Of a stretch of DNA of 64,000 nucleotides, positions 1 through 12,800 are shown piece by piece. The notes below the pieces were generated by a model. That model worked only from the letters and a program-made list of their open reading frames with translations. It was not told the DNA's origin and searched no databases. A program made the position numbers and the translations under genes. The stretch is taken from positions 4,216,001-4,280,000 of the forward strand of contig JAZGTN010000022.1 in NCBI GenBank assembly GCA_037783415.1, given 5' to 3'. The DNA is from Leptasterias polaris (lineage: Eukaryota; Echinodermata; Asteroidea; Forcipulatida; Asteriidae). Position 1 is the stretch's first letter; each line of letters opens with the position of its first letter.

Positions 1-853
1 TTATGAAAGAAAAATTTACAAGAACGAGATTTGAACCTGTGACTTTCAGTTTAAATGTTCACACTGCATGCAGCAATGCATGGCCCATAACAACAGAGAA
101 AAGGCCTGTAAAACTCAAGATTTTTCAGGTTTTATCTTGGTCAATTCGGAACGGATTTAGTTCCTGGATCATCATCTATACTTCTTACAACTTTCACAGC
201 CCTTAGATGAAAAATGAGCCAGCCTTTTTTGGATACATACATACATACATTGCATGAAGATTTTTTTCTTAATCTATTTCTTTATTTACTAATTCTGGTT
301 GTGAAGCCAAGGATTCTCCGAAAAGCAAATCTAGTCACTATATAATAGCCCAATAACCCCATGGAGAGAAGAGAAGGGATGAAGTTTCAGTTTTAGATGT
401 GGGAGGAAAACCCCAAAGAATTATTTCAAGGAAAACCCACGCCACCAAGTAGGGAATGGAACCCCAATCCATATAGTGCCCCCAGCGGGATTTGAATCGG
501 GGTCCTAGAGGTGGAAGGCAAGGAAAGATACCATTACACCAACAAAACCGCTAACCCTACCAATAGACCCCTTGCATATGACATCACACGCTAAAAAAGC
601 GCCCTCACTGAGGCCAGAAAGCGCCCTCACTGAGGTCAAAGGAGGCAGATGATTGGACGATAGGTGTTCTTTGTGCGTAAAATAGTGTGCGTGACCTCAG
701 GGTCCATTTAGCGTTCCGCGTTATGCAAGGGGTCAATACAATACATTATTACAATAATTGTTCAAATACAGTACATTTTCATTGGGATAGAATGCGCATC
801 AAAAGAAAACTCCAGAAAGACAGAAAAACAATTTACAGCTCCTTCTTTCTTAC
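1..853. other. NBAS intron, left end, with repeat debris
   Basis: No exon is visible here; the next NBAS exon must lie off the left edge. Bases 3-60 resemble the tail of a minus-strand tRNA-derived SINE (ATTTGAACCTG box). Bases 454-545 look like another tRNA-like fragment on the minus strand, with GGGATTTGAATC as the B box and ACCATTACACCAA as the A box. A GACCCCTTGCA hairpin element follows at 566-734. Confidence 0.5.
566..734. mobile_element. MITE with GACCCCTTGCA terminal inverted repeats
   Basis: GACCCCTTGCATATGAC at the left end is mirrored by GTTATGCAAGGGGTC at the right, 169 bp overall. A much shorter relative with the same ends is at 32266-32326. No transposase is present. Superfamily not determined. 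Confidence 0.55.
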
Positions 854-3800
854 CTCATACGTCCTAAGACGATCAAGGTATGTCAGTAGCTTCAGACGAC
901 ATCTACACAGCTCTCTTTGCTCAAGAGTCAGACTAGAAATAATCAGGAATAAGAAAATATAGTTTAATTTAATATAAGCTGATGTGCCAGTCTCGTATGC
1001 AACACCCAACCCAAAACCTAAGTAACCTTTAAAACAGTTTTTTAATTTGCAACTAATATAAAAAGTGGCATCCCCTCAAGGTGATCCTGTGGCTGCTGCT
1101 TCCCAGGTTGTATCGAATACTTGGGTGTGATCCTTGGCTACACGGCAGTTTACAGTTGAATGGCTTCTGACTGGCACCCTCCGAACAAGGATATTGACAA
1201 AATAGGGAGACTGCCAACATTAGGATTAGATAGCTCAGTTGGTGGAGCACCGGCTTGTTAATTCGGAGACCGCAGGTTCAAGTCCCACTCTAGTCAATTT
1301 TGTCTTTGTTCAAACCAAATAATTAATTAACAAAGTTACCCAGTCAGTTTTCCTTGTGATTTATATCTTGACATTTATTAATTTTTTTAAACATAGCCAA
1401 CATGATGATCGTGACTTCGGAAGCAAACAAATGTTGTTTGTCTGCATTTCTTAACGTAAAGTCAGTAGTTGAGAGAGGAAACAGAATGTTGACTTGAAGA
1501 TGTATAGAATAGACAAGGTTGTGACCCTTGAATTCTGACCTGTTAAAGTTGACCTGTAGCATCAGTTGCTCTTTCCTCTCTTTGGCTGTCTGCCGTTCGG
1601 TGTCAGGAGTGGGATCCTCAGTCTCAAAGCTTTCCTCATTTTCAGCATCAGGACTTAAAATAAACCTATGAGAAATACACCTTTACATTAATAAATTGGA
1701 AACATGAGGGAAAACACCCAGAATGTTGTAATGGTTTTAAAAAAAAGTTTTATATGGAAATAAAACAGAAATAAAACAAAGGGAAATCAGCTGAACAGTT
1801 GAGAAGTTGCATGTACATGGAATTTCGATCTCTAACACAGTCACTGCATGCACGCACACACTGGCCATCACATCACAAAGGGGACCGCCCACCCACTGCA
1901 CACGCCTGCGCACTGGCTCTCACATCACAATATACTAATGCATTCTTGTGTTGTGATGTGATGGCCAGTGCGCCAGTGTTGCAGTGACTGGGCAGTGCCC
2001 TTTGTGACAAAACAGCCAGCGCGGGCACGTGCAGTGACTGGCTTAAGAGTTCATAAACCCATATAAAGCCACAGGCCTGCTACAATCAAGACAACAGTCA
2101 TCCTTTAACACACTGCAAATGACAAGAAACTTGTATTTGACCTTCCATGATCCTCTCCCCTGCCTATTGCAACCAGAGCTGCCAGATCAGTTCCTCTAAG
2201 TCCATACTGGAGGAGTTCTCTAGCTGCATCAATGTCATCAGGAACTCTCTCCAGGCACTCATGGAGGACCCAAGCACGCTTTGTGATCTTACTCTGTTAA
2301 AGAGGAAGGAAAATGATCAATTCAATTTTGTGATGTACTCATTTTCCATTAGATAGAGTGAATGTCAGAATGATGTTATCAGATGTTTTGGATGTTGAAA
2401 ATTTTTTCACCGGATGGGTATCGAATACAATGGCAATTTACACCATTTTAATGTGAGGTTTATAGAAACTTGTAACTTTTTCCCTATTGTCTACAATCAA
2501 ATCTGCGAAAAATGTATTTGATTTATTTATTAGTTCTGCTTGTGAAGCCAAAGATTCTAACTGGCTTCATTTTCTTTGCTTGGAATGTACGGAACCCATT
2601 TTGCTTAGCATGTTTTGTTCATGTATTTGACTATTGTCTTGTTACTTACAAGATAATCTTGTATTGCAGCGATGGAGACTGGAGCTTTTCTCCACTGGCG
2701 TTGGTAGACAAGGTCAGCATCTAGTCCAAACCGTCTGGCTAGCACCAGGGCCTCCCCGTACTCTTCATTTTCAATCTGACAATAATTTTTAAAATAGTAG
2801 GCATAAGTAAACTTTAACTTTAACCCTTTTCAGCCCCAATGGCGGCTTTAAGTCGACTGTGTACTAAACCCTGCTTGAGCCCCAAGATAACACACACAAA
2901 AGCACTCAAGCCTGAGCACAAAGTCCATTTGTTAAAAAAGTATTGTTTTGCCAACGCTCACCCTCAAAACCCACGCTTACTGTTGTTGGAAAGAGAAAGA
3001 TCAAATCTTTATAATGGTGGTAAAATAAGTTAGATTTCTTTTATGCAATCCCTTCAAATTGGAGTGGAAAGATCCACAATGCCAAACACCTATGGCTGTG
3101 TACAAAAAAGTGTTTTGGTCCACAGAGCACACTGAGGAAACAAAGACCAAGAACTTCACAGAGCACACTGAGGAAACAAAGACCAAGAACTTCACAGAGC
3201 ACACTGAGGAAACAAAGACCAAGAACTTCACAGAGCACACTGAGGAAACAAAGACCAAGAACTTCACAGAGCACACTGAGGAAACAAAGACCAAGAACTT
3301 CACAGAGCACACTGAGGAAACAAAGACCAAGAACTTCACAGAGCACACTGAGGAAACAAAGACCAAGAACTTCACAGAGCACACTGAGGAAACAAAGACC
3401 AAGAACTTCACAGAGCACACTGAGGAAACAAAGACCAAGAACTTCACAGAGCACACTGAGGAAACAAAGACCAAGAACTTCACAGAGCACACTGAGGAAA
3501 CAAAGACCAAGAACTTCACAGAGCACACTGAGGAAACAAAGACCAAGAACTTCACAGAGCACACTGAGGAAACAGACCAAGAACTTCATTGACAATTTGT
3601 ATTACTTATTATTCTCTAATCTTCTTCAGGCTTGAGTGGTCAAACAATGTGGGCACCAGCGATTGTTTATGTCAACAGAATTTGGTAAGAGGGTTAAATA
3701 TGCCCTTATTCATTATTTAAGCCTTTTCAGCATTCCTGAGACTACCTCAACTCCTTTGGAGTATGCAGCACCATTAATATGATTTATTCTGATGATCAAC

Positions 3801-6800
3801 TTGCTTTCAGAAATTCAAATTGTTTTGGTGAAAGCTAATTCTATTTCAAACAAAGTTTTTCTATCCAGGGCCAAATCTTACCCTGCGTGCATACAGCTCC
3901 TCTGGTGTCGTTTTCTGTAGACTAACAAGACGGTAAGTACGACTCACAACTCTGTCCACATAAGAATAAAGTACAGTTACATGTAATAGAACACTATTCC
4001 AGATACCAGTGTTTCTCCATTTCTGACATAATTTTACAGGGCATTGAGGCACTAGGTAACCACAGAGAGACTGTTCATCTGAGTAGGGAGAAACTGTGGA
4101 TAAGGCGCCTCCAGACCATTCAACCCCATGGTTTGAACACCAACGAAGGAAATGACTAACAATTTGTTTTGTCTTTGCCTTCTCCTTTTTCCACAGATAT
4201 CCCCATTTTTAGTCTGTCTCATTCACTAATCAATTACTCCCTCTTCGACTTTGATTTTGTGTTTCCAACCTCTTGTGGTTAAACCAGGCCCTTCACTCTA
4301 CCCCTCTTTGTTTTTTTATTCACTGTTCATCCCTTGCTTTTTCTGTGTGCTTTCTGCCTTTCTCTCCTTTCGTTTCTTTTCATTTCACTACTTCTGTTCC
4401 ACCAGTATACCTGTTTATGTGTGAAAACTGTTTTATAGCCTCCGGGAAAGCTAGGGTCAAAACATCAGGCCATTAACTATTTTTACATTTTTTTAAGTAG
4501 GTTCTTTTGTTTAGTAAGCATATTGCAACAGCTAATTCTATTTTCTCATGTTTCTCAAGTTGTCATACTGATACACGCATTAAAATGTGATCTTTTATAA
4601 AAGCCACTTACTTGGGGCGTTTTCTGGGAGGTTGAAATGTCTCACTCTCTGTTATAAAATGCATGGCCTGAGGACAGAGAAAATATAAATTATGCATTTT
4701 TGTTTCCACAGGACTCGGGAAAGCACCGAGTAAAAAGTGCTTAACACAAATTGGTGAAAGTTCAAACACAATTAATATTCTTTTATTCCCAATGCAATTT
4801 TTACATTTATGAAGTCGTTGTACCCGCTGCCAATACTGTTTCACTTTTTTCAAGAAAACAAACATGAAGGCTCAAGGAGATTTAGAAAAAATCCTAAATT
4901 CAGGAAAAATCTTGAGAAATGCCTGACCTTCTCACAGGTTGGTAAGTGCTTTCATTGAAAACTAGAAGGTTGAGTTAAATTGACTCTTGCTCACCTGTTT
5001 CATGAGTTTAGTTGTCCTCATGATTATGGTAGCATCGTCATATTCGTCATCGTCGCTGTCATCGTCATCATCACGTGACGCTTGACTCTTACTGTCATCA
5101 TTATCAGATGGCATCCTACGTCTCTTCAGTGCAGAGGTCTTACTCTCACACTACGGAGGACAATCAGTAAAATCAAAATCATCAGTTAAAATTGTACTTT
5201 AGAGAGAGGCTCCAAGGTCAAATTGGGTTTTGTGATGCACTCTGGGAAAAAGTTACAACTCATCTAACCTCACTTTAAAATGGTGTAAAATGCCACTATG
5301 TGTGAGATACCCTTTATTCACTAAAATGGGAATCTCTGATAGTTTTGGTTTTTCCCCAGTAATTTTTAGTTATTGGTAAATATAATGAAGTTGGAAAACT
5401 TTGCTGTTTTTATTTCAGTCAAAGTTGCCGAAGCTTACTTTTCACATGTGGGTGTTTAAGCTGCCTGGAATATAAGCCATAGAGTTCCTCCAAGGCATAA
5501 AAATCAATTTGTCGGCCGCTGTTTATGGTCTGAAAATTACGGTAATGGCGTCACGCTTTCACCCAAGTAGAGTCTTTCTCAAATTAGCCACTGAGAAAGA
5601 CTCTGAGAAGGTCAAAACGTGAGACCATTAACAATTTTGGATGATTTTTAGATGGTTGCAAAACAAATCTCTCGTTCAAAGATTCCAGCATACCATGGCA
5701 GATTATCAAGTTCTGTGAATTACGGTGAGTGCCTACTCACATCTTCTCACACGAAATTATCAAATCCAAGTGTAAATTATGAGAACAATCGTTGTCTTGC
5801 CTTTGTCAAGTCAGAGTTTCAATGTAGCAACAATATTTTCAAAGAAAAATGATTACTCAAGAAGCTCCGAAAAGTTCAGAAAAATAATACCGTGGGTTGA
5901 CACCCAAAAGTTTTTCAGAATACTGACAAAAGTGGTTAATAATAAATAAATTGACCAAGTCAGTTTCCCTTGACGTTTTTTACTTTATAACAAATAAATA
6001 ATAATAAGATAACAAACCTGGAGACAGCTAGGGTGGAACACAAACTTACTTGTTCCTGTTTACTCAGGAATCAGCTTACCTCAATGGATAGAAATCCTTT
6101 GTCCGACGCTTGGTTGACTCTGGGCACTGGTTCAAACCATTCACAAGAATCACCCAGGAGGTTTGTCAGGTGACTGGTAGAGGCCACTGAAACAGCACCC
6201 GAATATCTTGCCAGTATCAGAGCCTGTAAACAACGAGTTTATGTTTTATTTGGAAGGACGTGTGTAAGGCAGTGTCCGATTTGGAATACCTGTCTATTGC
6301 TATGGCTGAATCACCGCATCAACATGCGTTGAAGTATAGAATGTCCATAGCAACAACCTTAGCAACAGTCGTAGCCGTATCCATAGCCACCAGTTTGGAC
6401 CTGGCAGTGTTTTGTGGTGGGTTTTTTTTGGGGGGGGGGGGGGTGGGCGTGGAATGGCAAAAATGCATTCCTAAAGTCAGTCTTTATGTAAGCAATCTGA
6501 TTTCAGGGTGTAATATGACAAATGCAAACATTCCCGAGTCATGGGATGAAATCTCCTACATTAAAGGAGGTTTATAGACTCTCTACATCACAGCAAAACT
6601 AGAGTTAGTGAAGTGTGCCTTGGTGCTCCCTTGGCATTGAGGATAAAAAAACAACAAGCCTTACAAGTGGATTTTTTGTTTTCCTTTTTAAGAGTAGAAG
6701 AGACAACATAAACACCCCTATAAAATGAAAACAAATCTACTAATGGGCTTATTCCTATTTCACATCGATAGCTAGAGGAGTTAAACAATTTTCACTCTGA

Positions 6801-9800
6801 AAATCAGAAGAAGTCTTGATAGACCATAGAGCACTGGTCACTGCTGTGACTTTCAGTAATCTCTGGTGGGCTACGTATTCCTCTAAAATTGTGATATTTT
6901 AAAGGTAGGGTCATATGCTGTTTTATAGGCCAAATTTATACGGAATGATAGATTCAACTGAATACAGTGTCCTCTTGCTGAGAAAACAGCAAACAAATAA
7001 ATGGCCGCATCTATGGCCGTAGCATTTCCAAATGAAGACCACAGACATTTGAATTTTCAGTCAACCCTCAGAGATTCAAATGTTTTTGGTGAATAATTGT
7101 CCAAACCATATTGCTTCGAAGGGAATCTTTTCTCAAAATAGTTTATACTATCAACAGCTGCAGTGCTTCTCACCAAGTAAGTTTTTATGATCATTAATTG
7201 TTGGAGTATTTACCAATCTATGACCCAACCTTTAAATATTGGTTGTTCCTGTTCGTCGTATCCCAATTTTTCAAGAAAATTCAATAACATTTTGGACTTT
7301 TATTTTTATTTAGGCCTCTTATCAGCAGGAATTTTATTTTCTGTGTTTCATATTACACCAAAACCAACAAAGTTTTTTACCCCTGCAGAGACAACAAGAT
7401 TTTAAAAAGGGAGAGATATTTGAAAAATGCCTTACAGCATTAGACATGAAATTTTACCTTTTCTGACCAGAAGTTGATATCAATTAGTGAATGAGGTGCT
7501 GGCTGACCTGTCAATTAAAGAAACAAACAACAATTTAAGCCTTGGGTACTCCACATGCTTTGGTACTTTGAATATTAAAATGTTCAGTATTTTTTATAGC
7601 TATAACTTTTGCTAGCAAAAATAAAAATTGATAGCCAATCGAGTAACTAGCTTTGGGACCCCTCGCTGGCTCACATTCAAGGATATTCGGCCTTGAAATG
7701 GTCTATTGGCTGCTTAGAAATAATAGAATGCTTACTGGGGCTTAAAGGCAAAGTATACTTTGGTTTTTTGAACCGTTCGATTTTTTTCATCCTATATAAA
7801 TGAAGATATCGCTGAAAATCCAGAGCGAATATGTCCACGCAGGAAGAATAATCCCTAATAGGAATACACAATCTGAGAAGCGTTTCTGACAGAAACATTT
7901 GTCAGATTCAAATTTGGGGGCATACAAATTTATATCTTTTTACATAACCACAAAACTTTGAAATGAAATTTTTTCTCAAAATGCTTTATACTGTCGAAAG
8001 CTGCTGTAGGCTTTGAACCAATAAGTTGTTATTGCCATTCATTTTAAAGTGATTACCAAACGTATACCATCCCTTTAAAGCCAAGTTGCCAAAATATGGC
8101 ATCTATCGGGAACTATCTATAGTAACTACAAGCTTACAGGCCTCAAAATATGGCATCTATCGGGAACTATCTATAGTAACTACAAGCTTACAGGCCTCAA
8201 AATATGGTATCTATCGGGAACTATCTATAGTAACTACAAGCTTACAGGCCTCAAAATATGGCATCTATCGGGAACTATCTATAGTAACTACAAGCTTACA
8301 GGCCTCAAAATATGGCATCTATCGGGAACTATCTATAGTAACTACAAGCTTACAGGCCTCAAAATATGGCATCTATCGGGAACTATCTATAGTAACTACT
8401 AAGCTTACAGGCCTCAAAATATGGCATCTATCGGGAACTATCTATAGTAACTACAAGCTTACAGGCCTCAAAATATGGCATCTATCGGGAACTATCTATA
8501 GTAACTGCAAGCTTACAGGCCTCAAAATATGGCATCTATCGGGAACTATCTATAGTAACTACAAGCTTACAGGCCTCAAAATATGGCATCTATCGGGAAC
8601 TATCTATAGTAACTACAAGCTTACAGGCCTCAAAATATGGCATCTATCGGGAACTATCTATAGTAACTACAAGCTTACAGGCCTCAAAATATGGCATCTA
8701 TCGGGAACTATCTATAGTAACTACTAAGCTTACAGGCCTCAAAATATGGCATCTATCGGGAACTATCTATAGTAACTGCAAGCTTACAGGCCTCAAAATA
8801 TGGCATCTATCGGGAACTATCTATAGTAACTACAAGCTTACAGGCCTCAAAATATGGCATCTATCGGGAACTATCTATAGTAACTACTAAGCTTACAGGC
8901 CTCAAAATATGGCATCTATCGGGAACTATCTATAGTAACTGCAAGCTTACAGGCCTCAAAATATGGCATCTATCGGGAACTATCTATAGTAACTGCAAGC
9001 TTACAGGCCTCAAAATATGGCATCTATCGGGAACTATCTATAGTAACTACAAGCTTACAGGCCTCAAAATATGGCATCTATCGGGAACTATCTATAGTAA
9101 CTGCAAGCTTACAGGCCTCAAAATATGGCATCTATCGGGAACTATCTATAGTAACTACAAGCTTACAGGCCTCAAAATATGGCATCTATCGGGAACTATC
9201 TATAGTAACTACTAAGCTTACAGGCCTCAAAATATGGCATCTATCGGGAACTATGTATAGTAACTACAAGCTTACAGGCCTCAAAATATGGCATCTATCG
9301 GGAACTATCTATAGTAACTACAAGCTTACAGGCCTCAAAATATGGCATCTATCGGGAACTATCTATAGTAACTACTAAGCTTACAGGCCTCAAAATATGG
9401 CATCTATCGGGAACTATCTATAGTAACTGCAAGCTTACAGGCCTCAAAATATGGCATCTATCGGGAACTATCTATAGTAACTACAAGCTTACAGGCCTCA
9501 AAATATGGCATCTATCGGGAACTATCTATAGTAACTACTAAGCTTACAGGCCTCAAAATATGGCATCTATCGGGAACTATCTATAGTAACTGCAAGCTTA
9601 CAGGCCTCAAAATATGGCATCTATCGGGAACTATCTATAGTAACTACAAGCTTACAGGCCTCAAAATATGGCATCTATCGGGAACTATCTATAGTAACTA
9701 CAAGCTTACAGGCCTCAAAATATGGCATCTATCGGGAACTATCTATAGTAACTGCAAGCTTACAGGCCTCAAAATATGGCATCTATCGGGAACTATCTAT

Positions 9801-12800
9801 AGTAACTACAAGCTTACAGGCCTCAAAATATGGCATCTATCGGGAACTATCTATAGTAACTACAAGCTTACAGGCCTCAAAATATGGCATCTATCGGGAA
9901 CTATCTATAGTAACTACAAGCTTACAGGCCTCAAAATATGGCATCTATCGGGAACTATCTATAGTAACTACAAGCTTACAGGCCTCAAAATATGGCATCT
10001 ATCGGGAACTATCTATAGTAACTACTAAGCTTACAGGCCTCAAAATATGGCATCTATCGGGAACTATCTATAGTAACTGCAAGCTTACAGGCCTCAAAAT
10101 ATGGCATCTATCGGGAACTATCTATAGTAACTACAAGCTTACAGGCCTCAAAATATGGCATCTATCGGGAACTATCTATAGTAACTACAAGCTTACAGGC
10201 CTCAAAATATGGCATCTATCGGGAACTATCTATAGTAACTACTAAGCTTACAGGCCTCAAAATATGGCATCTATCGGGAACTATCTATAGTAACTACAAG
10301 CTTACAGGCCTCAAAATATGGCATCTATCGGGAACTATCTATAGTAACTACAAGCTTACAGGCCTCAAAATATGGTATCTATCGGGAACTATCTATAGTA
10401 ACTACAAGCTTACAGGCCTCAAAATATGGCATCTATCGGGAACTATCTATAGTAACTACAAGCTTACAGGCCTCAAAATATGGCATCTATCGGGAACTAT
10501 CTATAGTAACTACAAGCTTACAGGCCTCAAAATATGGCATCTATCGGGAACTATCTATAGTAACTACAAGCTTACAGGCCTCAAAATATGGCATCTATCG
10601 GGAACTATCTATAGTAACTACTAAGCTTACAGGCCTCAAAATATGGCATCTATCGGGAACTATCTATAGTAACTGCAAGCTTACAGGCCTCAAAATTAAC
10701 ACTAGACTGCATGCCTGAGGCCAGTGATGTTAGCCTCGGGCCAGTAAACTCAGGATTGGACAAGTCCGGCGGTCTTGTGTTTTTCAATTGACTAAAAGTA
10801 CCTCACTCTAAATGGGTAAATATCTTTCAAGTGTGTTGAGTATAGAAGCATAATACCAAAAAACAAAATTAATTATATATTTTCTTACCATGCTTACCGC
10901 TTGCTCACATAAAAACAGTTTACACGTTGGTTTTAAACTGTGTAGAAAGTTCTCTCTAATTATTTTCTGGTCTTGTAAAATAAATGCTGGTCCAGTAAAT
11001 ATTGAAGCCTACAAGCCCTGCGGTCTTGTGGATTTGCCCCCTAAATCTGAACCCAGGCTTACCTTCAGCTGGTTTCTTCTTGGAGGGAATAAGAATGTTG
11101 GGATTCTTCTCATCATATCCAGGCTGAAAAAGAAAAAAATTGTTCAGAAATACTAAAAAGGAAAACAGCTCAGTTTAAAGGGTGTGTACAACATTGGTAA
11201 GATTGAAAATATAAATGTTCACAGATTCGCACATAACTTACATGGTATAAAGATGGTCATGGTGGAAAACTTCCCTTGAAATAGTTTTGCTTGAAATGCT
11301 ATAGTTTTTAGTTAATGAGTAAAACAATTAGTCTTTATCACTGGTGATAAAATCCTATGTTTGAAAACAGCAAAAACATATAATGTTTTTTCACTTTTTT
11401 CTCATGACTCTGAAGACTGATTTAGCTGAAACTTTCACAGGTTTGTTATTTTATGTATATGTTGGGTCACATCAAGTGTGGATACAGGTCTTTGACAATA
11501 ACCAATGTTGTCCACACCCTTTAAGCAAGAGTTGAATCTTTGTATGAGTAATACACAAGGGGACAAATCATTAGTTTGTGAGTTACAACCATGGCATCCA
11601 CCAATAATAAGTGGTAGTTAATTGAAAACTAAAAATTAAGTATTGTCGATCTCGACATTATCTCATGCCCATCAGCCATTTACAAACACATTTTGTATGT
11701 TACATGTATTTTGTGCAATGTGCTTGTCATATGCAAAAGTTTTTGTGTGGTTTTTGTCTTGAAACAGCATCATCTGTTAAAGTTTTTGAAAACAAATTAT
11801 TTAAATTGGTGTTTGTGGCATAGTTGGCTGTAGATTGCGCCGTCAAGGGCAATCCCTGCTTATTTATTTAATTTATTTAAATTTGTTTATGAGAGAGCGC
11901 CTAACATCACAAGGCCACTTCAAGGTGAGGTCTACACTTAATTGATTTGGGCTATTGACCCAAATCAACTGTCACCAGGGGCACGTTGCCACCTACTCCT
12001 GGGGCTGAAACAGGGTTACTCCTGGGGCTGAAACAGTTACCCCCTTCACAGTCCGTAGGATGTAGGCATGGATATCATCCACTAGGGGCCTGGCTGGTAG
12101 AGCAAAATGCACTACCTTCCCAACTTTTTATATAGCAATTATGGTTAAGTGCCTTGCTCAAGGGCACAAGTGTCATGACCAGGATTCGAACCAAACACTC
12201 TGCTACATTTATAAATGGGTCTCATAATTCAAAACTAGTTCTGTATGCCTCTTGTAAAAATAACGAGCACTTTGAGACGCCCGTAGATAATTCACTAAAT
12301 TGTGTATTATTTTAATAAAACATAATGTATTTCAACACAGGGTGAAGTCCTACCTGGTTTTCTAGAGTCCACATGCTGCTGTTCTTCAAGGATGGTACGT
12401 CCCAAAGAGCAACAAGACCTGACTGGTGGACGGTAACTAGCTGGTTCCCCTCTGGTGATAGACACATCTTGTAGATGCCATCCTACAGAGGAACAAGAAA
12501 GCTTAATAGAAGTTAAACAATTCTTACTTGTTGAATTCCCTTTCATATAATCTACAAATCATTGAGATCGGTCACTAAATGTCCTAGTTCTTTGTCTTTC
12601 TTTCCTGTGTGTGATCTGTAAACTCAAACACTTGTTTGTACTTTTTCGTACATACAAGTGTTTGGCACTTTGTAGGTGTTTGTCATTACGGATCTTTCCA
12701 CTTCGAAAAGATTGCATAATGGAAACCTAATTTCATTTTACCATCATTAGAAAGATTTGAACTTTTTCTTTCCATTGATGGTAAGCTTGGGTATGGAGGA

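Noticed and set aside
3001..3595. Open frames of 177-187 codons with Thr/Glu/Lys or Val/Phe/Leu repeats
   Set aside because: They are produced by the 36-bp minisatellite within an NBAS intron, in several frames and on both strands; there is no independent sign of coding.
8086..8727. 213-codon frame with GIYRELSIVTTSLQASKY repeats
   Set aside because: It is translation through the 54-bp satellite; a 55-bp copy shifts the frame and the array lies in an intron.
8088..10695. CRISPR-like array
   Set aside because: Copies are directly adjacent with no unique spacers and the window is eukaryotic.
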